Shown piece by piece: positions 9,993 through 17,883 of a stretch of DNA of 64,000 bases; within the stretch, counting starts at the first letter, position 1, and each line of letters begins with the position of its first letter. Made by a program: the position numbers and the translations under genes. The notes under the pieces are model-generated. The model ran no database searches. It was given only the letters and a program-made list of their open reading frames with translations, and was not told where the DNA came from. This DNA is from Serratia sp. PL17 (GTDB lineage Bacteria; Pseudomonadota; Gammaproteobacteria; Enterobacterales; Enterobacteriaceae), in contig NZ_JAFIBY010000001.1 in the NCBI RefSeq assembly GCF_017832355.1, forward strand, positions 620,001 to 684,000, given 5' to 3'.

Positions 9993-10075
9993 TTGAACAC
10001 CTCGGGTCTGCGAATAGGGCGGTACGCACGTTGCCTGAATTGGTTCCTTCGGGCTGCGTGGGATACGACAGTTAT

Positions 10076-10091
10076 TGCAAACGCAGTGCCA
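10076..10091 (-). promoter_or_regulatory. Sigma-54 promoter of the rut operon
   Basis: Read on the minus strand this is TGGCAC-N5-TTGCA, a full match to the -24/-12 sigma-54 consensus with the invariant GG and GC 10 bp apart. Transcription would start near 10064, about 70 nt upstream of the rutA ATG. In E. coli the rut operon is under NtrC control, so a sigma-54 promoter here is expected from biology and is directly visible. Confidence 0.88.
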
Positions 10092-10164
10092 GTTTTAAAA
10101 ATGTCTTGTTTATCAATGCATTGTTTATAAAACGAAGTTGCCTGGTTGAGCAAATGGTCTAAAA

Positions 10165-10180
10165 CAGACCATTTGGTAAA
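10165..10180. promoter_or_regulatory. RutR operator
   Basis: The 16 bp contain GACCA-N2-TGGT flanked by A-rich bases and fit the RutR consensus TTGACCA-N2-TGGTCAA at 11 of 14 defined positions. The site lies between rutA and rutR and overlaps a larger perfect inverted repeat (AAATGGTCT-N5-AGACCATTT, 10152-10174). RutR bound here would repress rut when uracil and thymine are absent. Confidence 0.72.
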
Positions 10181-10208
10181 AATGGAGTGCACAAAAAATA
10201 AGCGCGGC

Positions 10209-10225
10209 TGCCCGTTAAAGGTGCA
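10209..10225. promoter_or_regulatory. Probable NtrC enhancer site
   Basis: The sequence TGCCCG-N5-GGTGCA matches the NtrC consensus TGCACC-N5-GGTGCA at 10 of 12 defined positions. It lies about 120 bp upstream of the -24 element at 10091, a normal enhancer distance for sigma-54 promoters. A second, half-matching TGCAC lies near 10188. Confidence 0.6.
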
Positions 10226-10319
10226 AAAAATCACTCGGAAGGGGTAGTCGGCAAAGGCGTAGGTTTCATTGGGTGGCTTTGTTATGCTGGCTTGAATCAG
10301 CTTGCTTTAAGGAGCCGTA

Positions 10320-10958
10320 GTGAAGCCACAAGCCGCTAAATCGCCCACGCGCCGCTCACGTGCGGTGGCCGCAAAGCGCAGCACCATTATGGATGCTGCG
10401 CTGGAGTTTTTCTCACTGTACGGCATTCACGGTACTAGCCTGGACCAGGTGGCGGAGCGTGCCGATGTATCTAAAACCAACTTGTTGTATTACTTCCCTT
10501 CTAAAGAAGAGCTGTATGTGGCGGTGTTGAAAGGCATTCTTGAGGTATGGCTGGCGCCGTTGAAGGCGTTACGGGCCGATCAGGAACCGCTGCAGGCTAT
10601 TGGCGAATATATCCGATTGAAACTTGAAGTGTCCCGCCATCATCCGCAGGCGTCACGGCTTTTTTGCCTGGAGATGATCCAAGGGGCGCCGCTGCTAAAA
10701 CAGGAACTGCAAGGGGGGCTGAAGGCGCTGGTGGACGAGAAGTCTGCCATGATTGAGCGCTGGATTGCCGAGGGGCATATCGCGGCGGTAGATCCACACC
10801 ACCTGATCTTCATGCTGTGGGCAACCACCCAACACTATGCCGATTTTTGGGTACAGGTAGAAGCCGTGACCGGCAAGACCTTAGAGGATGAGGCATTTTT
10901 TCTACAGACGGTGGAAAACGTGCAGAGAGTGATTATCGATGGGATCCGGCCGCGCTAA
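10320..10958 (+). CDS. rutR: Rut operon repressor RutR (TetR family)
   Basis: A 212-aa TetR-family regulator starting with GTG at 10320, preceded by AAGGAG. The N-terminal HTH (about residues 20-65) includes GTSLDQVAERADVSKTNLLYYF, close to E. coli RutR; the C-terminal domain binds uracil or thymine. It is divergent to rutA, 327 nt apart, and the intergenic region holds its operator. RutR also controls purine/pyrimidine genes elsewhere in relatives. Confidence 0.94.
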   Translation: MKPQAAKSPTRRSRAVAAKRSTIMDAALEFFSLYGIHGTSLDQVAERADVSKTNLLYYFPSKEELYVAVLKGILEVWLAPLKALRADQEPLQAIGEYIRLKLEVSRHHPQASRLFCLEMIQGAPLLKQELQGGLKALVDEKSAMIERWIAEGHIAAVDPHHLIFMLWATTQHYADFWVQVEAVTGKTLEDEAFFLQTVENVQRVIIDGIRPR

Positions 10959-11006
10959 GCGCCAGCGGAGGGGGGAGGGGGACAGTGAACCGCCCCCTGG
11001 AGAGGA

Positions 11007-12407
11007 TTAAGCCACTTTTTTCTTGCGCAAGAACACGTAGGACAGACCGAGCACCACGAACCACAGTGGCGTGACGATCAGCGCCTGACGGGTGTCATCA
11101 CGCAGCGTCAGCAGTACCAGTACAAAGGCGAAGAACGCCATACACACCCAGCACATCAGTTTGCCGGCCGGCATCTTGTAGATCGATTTCTGGTGCAGCG
11201 CTGGGCGTTGCTTACGATAAACCAGATACGAACACAGAATAATGGTCCATACAAACATAAACAGGATCGCCGAAACCGTGGTAACCAGCGTGAATACCGT
11301 CATCACGTTCGGGATCAGGTAAATCAGCACCACGCCACCCAGCAGGCAGATACACGAGAAGGTCAGGCCGTTAGCCGGTACCGCTCTTTTGGACAAATTA
11401 GCAAACGACTTAGGTGCATCGCCTTCCTGCGCCAGACCGAACAACATGCGGCTAGTAGAGAACACCCCGCTGTTGGCGGAAGAGGCCGCGGAGGTCAAGA
11501 CCACAAAGTTGATTACGCTGGCGGCCGCTGGCAGGCCAATCAGTACGAACAGCTCAACGAACGGGCTCTTGTCGGCAACCACTGAGCTCCATGGTGTGAC
11601 CGACATAATCACGATCAGCGCGAACACGTAGAACATGATGATACGGATTGGAATTGAGTTGATGGCGCGTGGCAGCACTTTTTCAGGATCTTTGGTTTCA
11701 GCCGCAGTCGTCCCCACCAGTTCGATGCCGACAAAGGCGAATACCGCGATCTGGAACCCAGCGAAGAAGCCACTGATGCCTTTCGGGAACATGCCACCGT
11801 CATTCCACAGGTGCGAGAACGATGCGACGGTACCGGTAGGCGACTGGAATTGCATGGCGATCATGACAAGTCCCGCAACGATCAGCCCAACAATGGCGAC
11901 GATTTTGATCATCGCAAACCAGAACTCCATCTCACCAAACATCTTCACCGTTGCCAGATTCAGGCCCAGCAACAGCAAGATGCACAGCAACGAAGCGATC
12001 CACTGTGACAGTTCGGGGAACCAGAATTGCGCATAGGCGGTTATTGCCACGACGTCTGCAATACCGGTGACGACCCAGCAGAACCAGTAGGTCCAACCGG
12101 TGAAGAAACCAGCCCAAGGGCCGAGCAAATCGGCGGCGAAATCGCTGAAGGACTTGTATTCCAGATTGGAGAGCAGCAGCTCGCCCATGGCTCGCATCAC
12201 GAAGAACAGCATAAAGCCGATAATCATGTACACGAAGATGATAGAAGGCCCGGCCAGACTGATGGTTTTGCCGGACCCCATAAACAGGCCTGTACCGATA
12301 GCGCCACCAATGGCAATCAGTTGAATATGTCGGTTAGTTAGGTTTCGCCGTAGATGATCTTCTGATTCTGGCGGTGCCTCTGCGGCTATTTTAGATTGAT
12401 CTACCAT
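11007..12407 (-). CDS. cycA: D-serine/D-alanine/glycine transporter CycA
   Basis: A 466-aa APC-family permease with about 12 membrane helices. It is nearly colinear with E. coli CycA from LRRNLTNRHIQLIAIGGAIG (residue 19 on) to the C-terminus. It imports glycine, D-alanine, D-serine and the antibiotic D-cycloserine with protons. The frame opens nine codons earlier, but the family start MVDQSK at 12407 fits E. coli. It is a single gene, convergent with rutR; a G-rich/C-rich hairpin lies between them (10976-10998) without a T tract. Confidence 0.95.
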   Translation of the reverse strand: MVDQSKIAAEAPPESEDHLRRNLTNRHIQLIAIGGAIGTGLFMGSGKTISLAGPSIIFVYMIIGFMLFFVMRAMGELLLSNLEYKSFSDFAADLLGPWAGFFTGWTYWFCWVVTGIADVVAITAYAQFWFPELSQWIASLLCILLLLGLNLATVKMFGEMEFWFAMIKIVAIVGLIVAGLVMIAMQFQSPTGTVASFSHLWNDGGMFPKGISGFFAGFQIAVFAFVGIELVGTTAAETKDPEKVLPRAINSIPIRIIMFYVFALIVIMSVTPWSSVVADKSPFVELFVLIGLPAAASVINFVVLTSAASSANSGVFSTSRMLFGLAQEGDAPKSFANLSKRAVPANGLTFSCICLLGGVVLIYLIPNVMTVFTLVTTVSAILFMFVWTIILCSYLVYRKQRPALHQKSIYKMPAGKLMCWVCMAFFAFVLVLLTLRDDTRQALIVTPLWFVVLGLSYVFLRKKKVA

Positions 12408-12717
12408 CTTATGATGTCCTGTTTTACCTGTCATGAGTGAAATTGCGAGCTCTGAAGTGGCTCTTTTTTATACGATTATCCGGTTTTCCCGGCTTTAGTA
12501 AGGTAGTGCAATAACGCCACCTTTGTGCAACATGTTTACAACATTTATGCGAGGGATAAAAGTCGATTGTTCTTTACACTGCGGAGGCAAATCGGACGTC
12601 TTGGGGGCGGAAGATTACTCTGGCTCGTAGCAGATTAATAGCCCTAATGTGGCTTATCTCATTGATAAAACAAGAGGTTAAAAATATCGCATGAAAAAAA
12701 CTAATGAGTGTAAGCGT
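12408..12717. other. Intergenic region, cycA leader and tRNA-Lys upstream
   Basis: About 310 nt without a gene between the divergent cycA and tRNA-Lys. It must hold the cycA promoter and leader; cycA leaders in relatives are targets of small RNAs, but I could not identify a pairing site by eye. No open frame with a ribosome site was seen. Confidence 0.4.
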
Positions 12718-12746
12718 TTGACATTCGGGGTGTGGAGGCGAATAAT
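12718..12746 (+). promoter_or_regulatory. Sigma-70 promoter of tRNA-Lys
   Basis: A perfect -35 TTGACA (12718-12723), a 17-bp spacer and a -10 AATAAT (12741-12746) lie just before the tRNA, leaving almost no leader. Confidence 0.7.
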
Positions 12747-12756
12747 TTAACCCGTT

Positions 12757-12832
<76 letters not shown>

Positions 12833-13085
12833 ACAAATCATGCAGTTAGCGTGTTTTCTTCCTTTCTGATTTTTCTTTGTGTGTCCTAATTGGGATACGC
12901 TTCGCAAAAATTGCATAAATCTAGCGTGAATATTCAGTTAAGTGATCTGGCGCAAGCCGGGTCTGTCTTCGCCCATTTCTATCGACTTCCTACCGCCGAT
13001 TTCCTACAAAATTGATAATGAAACTTCTGATGGGATGAACCTGCCGGTTCGGCGTTCCGAGGGGCGCGAATTGGTTTGGTACGGG

Positions 13086-13910
13086 TTATACCCTGTCAAT
13101 CAAGTGAATGTGTTCGCGGCTTTCATGGAATAGCCGTCGACAAAGAATACGGTAACAGTCTCGGTCGAATTCATCGGCCGGGAAACTGAGCTTTTCAGCT
13201 TCATGCAACGATGCCGCGGTACCGAGGTAGAACCAGTTACTGATTATATGGAAGGCCTTGAGTTGGCCTTGCCGTTCCTCGATGGCGATTCTCCCAGGGT
13301 ATGGCCAGTGTCGTACCTGGGCTTGCTCCAGGGCACCGATCAGCCTGGTCTGATGGGCTTGTGGGGTTTCCTTCCCGCAGCATACGCCTGCGCACTTGCC
13401 TAATTGGTGGCGAAAACAGGGTTGACCGGGGCGGCCTTTTTCAATATCCAGATGTGTCAGGCAAAGTCGTTCCTGATCGGCAATATCGAGCAGAAAGTCG
13501 ATGGCCGCCGTGCGCCGCAGAAACAGGCCGTATAAGTTTGGCGTTCGGGAAAAGTCCAGCGCATCGCTGTAAACGATACGCGTTTGGGAGTCTTGCACTT
13601 GTAACGCACAAAGCCGGCGAATTTTGCGCAGTCGCTTGTTGTAAAGTGGACTTTGTTGTTTGACCAAAGATGATTCAAGCAGTAGCGCACCAATCTCACC
13701 CACTGTCTCGATGCAGGTTATGCGACGGGTGGTGGCAAGTAATCGCGCTTCCCGCGGATTACGCAGGTGAGACTGAACACGGCGGCGAATATTGACGCTT
13801 TTGCCTATGTATAGCGGATGCGCGCAGTTGTCTCCGTGAAAGAAATAGACCCCACAGGTTTGTGGCAGATTGGCGACTTGTTCAGTCAGATGTTCAGGGT
13901 ATTGATACAT
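13086..13910 (-). CDS. cho: Excinuclease Cho (UvrC homologue)
   Basis: A 274-aa protein with a GIY-YIG-type nuclease at the N-terminus (CGVYFFHGDNCAHPLYIGKS, about residues 19-38) followed by a UvrC-like cysteine-rich segment, and without the UvrC C-terminal half. Cho makes the 3' incision in UvrAB-dependent repair when UvrC is blocked. E. coli cho is SOS-induced; I saw no CTG-N10-CAG LexA box in the ~100 nt upstream. The window's full UvrC is at 35228-37060. Confidence 0.92.
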   Translation of the reverse strand: MYQYPEHLTEQVANLPQTCGVYFFHGDNCAHPLYIGKSVNIRRRVQSHLRNPREARLLATTRRITCIETVGEIGALLLESSLVKQQSPLYNKRLRKIRRLCALQVQDSQTRIVYSDALDFSRTPNLYGLFLRRTAAIDFLLDIADQERLCLTHLDIEKGRPGQPCFRHQLGKCAGVCCGKETPQAHQTRLIGALEQAQVRHWPYPGRIAIEERQGQLKAFHIISNWFYLGTAASLHEAEKLSFPADEFDRDCYRILCRRLFHESREHIHLIDRV

Positions 13911-14239
13911 GGGCTATCAGGGACTCACCGTTTATGCAGACGTGGCGTTTCACGCCAACGTTAATATTGTCTCATTATAAGCGTATCACCTGCTCAGGTT
14001 GTGCTAAGAATCATCCCGAAGCGTATGTGCTTAACTACGTGGCCATCATCAATCATGCCGTTGACCTGTTCTGTAGTGACGACCACAAGAGGCAATAGCT
14101 TGCCGTCAGGCGTAAAGGGACGGTATCTGTCGCTGCGCTCATCACACTGAGATGCCTATTTTTGCTTTCAGATCCGTGCTTTATCTCGAAGTTGAGATTT
14201 GTTATCATTTGCACGAATTTTACCTATAGGGATATAGAT
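13911..14239. other. Intergenic region between cho and a small lipoprotein gene
   Basis: 329 nt between divergent genes. It includes a short hairpin-like GGCGTTTCACGCC near 13945 and the promoter region of the downstream lipoprotein. No credible gene or RNA seen. Confidence 0.35.
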
Positions 14240-14440
14240 ATGCGTAAATCGCTACTCGTTGCTCTGGGCGTGATTGTGCTGTCAGGATGCGCGGACCAGA
14301 AAGATGATTATGAGTCGTTTAACAAGGTGTCTGCAGACCCGTTGAGCGGTAAAGAGTGGAAAGAGTTTGTCGCCCCTCTCTCAGTGAAAACGCAATCGCC
14401 GGGTGAGCGGGAAATGAAGCGCGCTATCCGCCAGAACTGA
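14240..14440 (+). CDS. Small lipoprotein, 66 aa
   Basis: Starts at ATG 14240 behind AGGGATATAG. The product has a signal peptide of about 17 residues ending in a lipobox LSGC, then a polar charged body rich in Lys and Glu. Asp at +2 is absent (C-A-D), so it could be sorted to the outer membrane. I do not recognise the family. A strong terminator follows at 14449-14470. Confidence 0.7.
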   Translation: MRKSLLVALGVIVLSGCADQKDDYESFNKVSADPLSGKEWKEFVAPLSVKTQSPGEREMKRAIRQN

Positions 14441-14448
14441 ATGAGAAT

Positions 14449-14470
14449 AAGCCCACCTGAGTGGGCTTTT
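14449..14470 (+). terminator. Rho-independent terminator
   Basis: AAGCCCAC-CTGA-GTGGGCTTTT: 8-bp stem, 4-nt loop and T-rich tail, 8 nt after the stop of the 66-aa lipoprotein gene. Confidence 0.88.
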
Positions 14471-14577
14471 GCTTTTTAGCCAGGCAATCATACGTCATAG
14501 CCAGCGAATTGGCGTCGTCTGCTATACCTTGGCCCATAAATCGGGCTGCCACAGGCTGTTTTAAAAGGAAGGGAATC

Positions 14578-15018
14578 GTGAGGAAAACACATTTAGGGTT
14601 TGACGTTAGCGTACCGGCATTAGTTTTCGTGATGGCCTCGCTGCTGTTGACGGGGTGCTCTAAGACCAGCGCGATTAAACAGGGGCCATCTGGAGACGAG
14701 GTCGATGCGCTTTTTGCTGGCTTGGAAGGTAAAGCAACGCCTGTACCTGGTGACGAGATCAATGCGTATCTCACGCAGATACGCGCGGCTATTCAAAGCC
14801 ATTTCCACTTTGCCGATGCTTACGCCGGTAAGAAATGTTCTTTAAGAATTAAACTGGCTCCGAATGGAATGCTCATAGATGTTCAAGCCGAAGGCGGTGA
14901 CCCCGCTCTTTGCCGCGCAGCGATAGTGGCAATCACAAATGCCAGCTTTCCCAAACCCCCTTCACCCGCTGTTTATCGTGTCGTTAAAAATGCCGCGTTG
15001 GAGTTTCGTCCCCAATAA
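14578..15018 (+). CDS. Lipoprotein carrying a stand-alone TolA domain III
   Basis: I start at GTG 14578, with AAGGAAGG upstream; this gives 146 aa. The N-terminus is a signal peptide with lipobox LLTGC (Cys about residue 27). Residues about 60-146 align closely with TolA domain III: DEINAYLTQIRAAIQ, then YAGKKCSLRIKLAPNGM, EGGDPALC and a final AALEFRP, including the two cysteines that form the domain's disulfide. The long helical domain II and the TM anchor of true TolA are missing. TolA III binds TolB, Pal, group A colicins and filamentous-phage g3p, so this could be a decoy or accessory partner. Function is unproven. Confidence 0.85.
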   Translation: MRKTHLGFDVSVPALVFVMASLLLTGCSKTSAIKQGPSGDEVDALFAGLEGKATPVPGDEINAYLTQIRAAIQSHFHFADAYAGKKCSLRIKLAPNGMLIDVQAEGGDPALCRAAIVAITNASFPKPPSPAVYRVVKNAALEFRPQ

Positions 15019-15159
15019 CCGGAATGGCGACAGGATTGTGGCAGCAAGGCGCTTTCCATCTCTTTGCCGTTCGACCATGCTTCCTTTAGCCTAGCCGCAG
15101 CCGGTTTCTCTGATGGGGCATTAGTCCTGGGCGATGAGAGCCGCCGGGTATTACGGCAC

Positions 15160-15654
15160 TTAAAATAGCTGCCCTACAGACATCAAGGCGACGGACCAAA
15201 CCCCGGCAGACAGCGCACTGGCGCAATAGACCTGCTTGCGTGGCAAAGAGATCATACCGGCGACCAAAGGTACGGTGTAGCGCATCACAGCTAAAAAACG
15301 CGATACAAACAAGAGCGGGATCCCATTCTTTTGTAGCGCGGATTTCGCTTTGTGCACTGCACAGTGGTAACGGGCCGGCAGCCAGTTTCCGCTTCTACGA
15401 TGTTGAAGCCATGCGCCGCAGTGGAAGGATAAAATGGAGCCGAGTAGGGCACCGAGGGTAATTGCCGCCCAGACGTGAGTGTCGGCCAGTACCGGTTTAC
15501 CGGCGACAATACCCAGCATCAGCGTCACTGAGGCGGGCGGCAGTACCGAAGAAATAAAAATGACCGACTTACCCAAGGCAAACAGGAAAATGAGCAGCAA
15601 CAGGAAGCCGGGTTCTGGGCCATATTTGGCGAGAGTGGCGCTTAATGCCTCCAT
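15160..15654 (-). CDS. DedA/SNARE-associated-family membrane protein
   Basis: A 164-aa integral membrane protein with the DedA pattern: N-terminal hydrophobic helices, a re-entrant region with SVLPPASVTLMLG and a conserved FVSRFLAVMRYTVPLVAG motif (about residues 115-132). DedA proteins help recycle lipid carriers or keep membrane potential. At 164 aa it is shorter than YghB/YqjA (about 220 aa). It has no obvious operon partners. Confidence 0.85.
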   Translation of the reverse strand: MEALSATLAKYGPEPGFLLLLIFLFALGKSVIFISSVLPPASVTLMLGIVAGKPVLADTHVWAAITLGALLGSILSFHCGAWLQHRRSGNWLPARYHCAVHKAKSALQKNGIPLLFVSRFLAVMRYTVPLVAGMISLPRKQVYCASALSAGVWSVALMSVGQLF

Positions 15655-15740
15655 GGAAGACCTTCATAAAATGTGCCTGAGGGTCAGTGTCCCATTAACC
15701 GCTTCAATATAAGCTAAATCGAATGGCTTCAACGCCCAGA

Positions 15741-17054
15741 TTATCTACTGATCTGAGCATGGCTTCTGGTGTTGTTCGCGGCCCATCCTTTTAAGGCGAA
15801 GATCAACGCGGCGCACAGCAAAGAGAACATTGCCAATACGATCAAGCCTGCATGCGGGCTATTGAAACGCAGTTCCGCCTCAGTCCGTATTAACGGTGCC
15901 AGGAAGCTGAACAGTGCGCCCAACGTGGTGCAAAAACCGATGCCGGCCGCCAACGCCGGGCCTGAAAGGATCTGTGCAGGCAGGGTCCAGAATATCGGTT
16001 GCACCGCCAGAAAGCTGACGGCGCAAAAACACAGCGCAATAATGGCAAGAATCGGACCGGCATAGGAAGAGACAACCAATCCCAGCGCGGCAATGAGCAT
16101 GCAGCCGATGGCGATGGGTAAACGGCGAGCGGTTTTGCGATCGGCATACCGCGGGATGTAATAGACCCCAAATGCTGACACGGCCCAGGGGATTGCCGCT
16201 ACCAGCGATGCTTTAAACCCAATATTGGTGCCCATTAGCGAGGCCACTTGCGAGGGCAGGAAAAACAACAGGCCGTACACGCCGACCTGAATGGTGCCGT
16301 AAATAAAAGCCAGGTGCCAAACCTTGGTATTCCTCAACGCATCCTTCACACTGCTGGTCTCGGTATTTTTTTGTTCCAGGGCTAACTGCGTCACCAACGC
16401 CTGCTTTTCTTCCGGAGTCAGATAGCGTGCTGTGGCTGGGCTATCGTCAAGATAGAAATAGGCGAAGATCCCCAGGCCAACGGCCGGCAAACCTTCCAAG
16501 ACAAACATCCAAAACCAGCCTGGCTGCCCGAGTACGCCATGCATTTCAAGCAACGCGCCAGAAATCGGTGAGCCCAGGGTCAAGGCGGCGGGAACCCCGA
16601 GCACAAAGATACCTATCACTGAGGCTCGGATCTTGTTGGGGAAATAAATGGAAGCAAGCAAAAGGATCCCGGGGTAGAAGCCCGCCTCGGCCAGCCCCAG
16701 CAGGAAGCGTAGGGCGATAAATTGGTATTCGTTGCTGACGAAACCCGTGCAGGCTGACAGCCCCCCCCATACCGCCGTGGTGGCGCTGAGCCAAACCTTC
16801 GCACCCAGCCTATTCATCAGCAGGTTGGCTGGAATACCGAAGATGGCGTAAGCCGCGAAGAATATCCCTGCACCCAGTGCGAAGGCGGATTGTGACAAGG
16901 CGATATCAACCGACATCGCGTCTTTGGCAAAGCCCACATTCACGCGATCGATAAAGGCGACAAAATACAAAGAGAACATCAGGGGGATCAATCTGCGCCA
17001 GGTCTTCTTGATGGCTGAGTTGAGCGCGGGGCTGGTGTAGGTCGTATTGTTCAC
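15741..17054 (-). CDS. MFS transporter, anion:cation symporter family
   Basis: A 437-aa 12-helix permease with the ACS-family hallmark FIDRVNVGFAKDAM in the first helix, as in D-galactonate, tartrate and phthalate transporters; it likely imports an organic acid anion with protons. I prefer the GTG at 17054 (AGAGG upstream). The frame stays open to another GTG at 17144 that would add 30 residues but has no ribosome site. No catabolic genes adjoin it, so the substrate is unknown. Confidence 0.85.
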   Translation of the reverse strand: MNNTTYTSPALNSAIKKTWRRLIPLMFSLYFVAFIDRVNVGFAKDAMSVDIALSQSAFALGAGIFFAAYAIFGIPANLLMNRLGAKVWLSATTAVWGGLSACTGFVSNEYQFIALRFLLGLAEAGFYPGILLLASIYFPNKIRASVIGIFVLGVPAALTLGSPISGALLEMHGVLGQPGWFWMFVLEGLPAVGLGIFAYFYLDDSPATARYLTPEEKQALVTQLALEQKNTETSSVKDALRNTKVWHLAFIYGTIQVGVYGLLFFLPSQVASLMGTNIGFKASLVAAIPWAVSAFGVYYIPRYADRKTARRLPIAIGCMLIAALGLVVSSYAGPILAIIALCFCAVSFLAVQPIFWTLPAQILSGPALAAGIGFCTTLGALFSFLAPLIRTEAELRFNSPHAGLIVLAMFSLLCAALIFALKGWAANNTRSHAQISR

Positions 17055-17444
17055 TGGGTTAAACCTCTCAAACAGGTTGAACGACGGAGAGCGACGCAAG
17101 ACCGGCAGCTTTCTTGCCTCCATTGCCACTGCGGGAGCATTCACTGTCGGTATTCAGTTTTTGCCCAAAGGCCTAAAGGACTAATGGTCAGGCCTTTGTG
17201 GGCAAAAAAAATCGGCGATAAACGCGATCCTGGCCATGCGACTAGGGAAGAACTCTTGCGGACACCAAAAATTGACAATTGGTTAACTTGAAATTCACAT
17301 ATGGGCGGGGATGATTCAAGCCTGGTGATGAAGATCTGTGCGCGCAATCACTGAATGCCAAACTTTGCATTTAATAAAGGCAAACTCTGTTCTGCGCAGG
17401 TAGAGTGACCCCACATGATAGATATGCTGAAGGGAAAGGGCGAC
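17055..17444. other. Intergenic region between MFS gene and ABM gene
   Basis: About 390 nt between divergent genes; the part next to 17054 may be coding if the longer MFS start is used. It contains the imperfect inverted repeat around 17170-17205 (GGCCTAAAGGAC / TCAGGCCTTTG). No separate gene seen. Confidence 0.3.
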
Positions 17445-17744
17445 ATGCTAAAGGTAATAGCAGAAGATTTTATCAAGCTCGATTGTGTAGACACGGTGAT
17501 GCCGCTGTATCAGGAATTGGTCGAGAAAACCCGGCAGGAACCACGTTGCCTTTCCTATGAACTGTTTATTGATCATCAGGATCCGGGACATTTTATTTTC
17601 GTTGAGGAGTGGCCCGATCAAGCCGCGCTGGATACTCATTGCCAAACTGAACATTTCAAACGATTAGTGCCGTTGATCAATCAGCACCAAAGCAAACCTT
17701 GTACCTTTCTATTTATGCAGCCTTTCCCTTCAGCGGAGCATTGA
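17445..17744 (+). CDS. Putative quinol monooxygenase (ABM domain)
   Basis: A 99-aa one-domain protein of the antibiotic biosynthesis monooxygenase fold (YgiN/YdhR-like dimeric ferredoxin-like barrel). Seen: MLKVIAEDFIK start, CLSYELFIDHQDPGHFIFVE in the middle and a conserved HFKRL near the end. Start at ATG 17445 is supported by GAAGGGAAAGGG. Such enzymes oxidise quinols or detoxify electrophiles; substrate not deducible. Confidence 0.85.
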   Translation: MLKVIAEDFIKLDCVDTVMPLYQELVEKTRQEPRCLSYELFIDHQDPGHFIFVEEWPDQAALDTHCQTEHFKRLVPLINQHQSKPCTFLFMQPFPSAEH

Positions 17745-17750
17745 AAGACC

Positions 17751-17772
17751 AAAAAATCCCCGCAGAGCGGGG
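17751..17772 (-). terminator. Terminator of the minus-strand MFS gene
   Basis: On the minus strand CCCCGC-TCT-GCGGGG is followed by a run of six T. It sits between converging genes and serves the MFS gene ending at 17884. Confidence 0.75.
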
Positions 17773-17883
17773 TTAATGGCTTCTCAAATGCGGTCTTGTA
17801 GTGATTAAAAATTAGACGATCAATGGCGGGCCTACTCTAGGAATGCTCTCAAAAGAAAAGCTATCCAGCCAGTTTGACGGTAT

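Noticed and set aside
10976-10998. AGGGGG/CCCCCT hairpin between rutR and cycA as a terminator
   Set aside because: Six-bp stem with an 11-nt loop and no T run on either strand.
13911-14020. SOS (LexA) box upstream of cho
   Set aside because: E. coli cho is LexA-controlled, but I saw no CTG-N10-CAG in this stretch; the nearest partial match is near 14128 and has the wrong third base.
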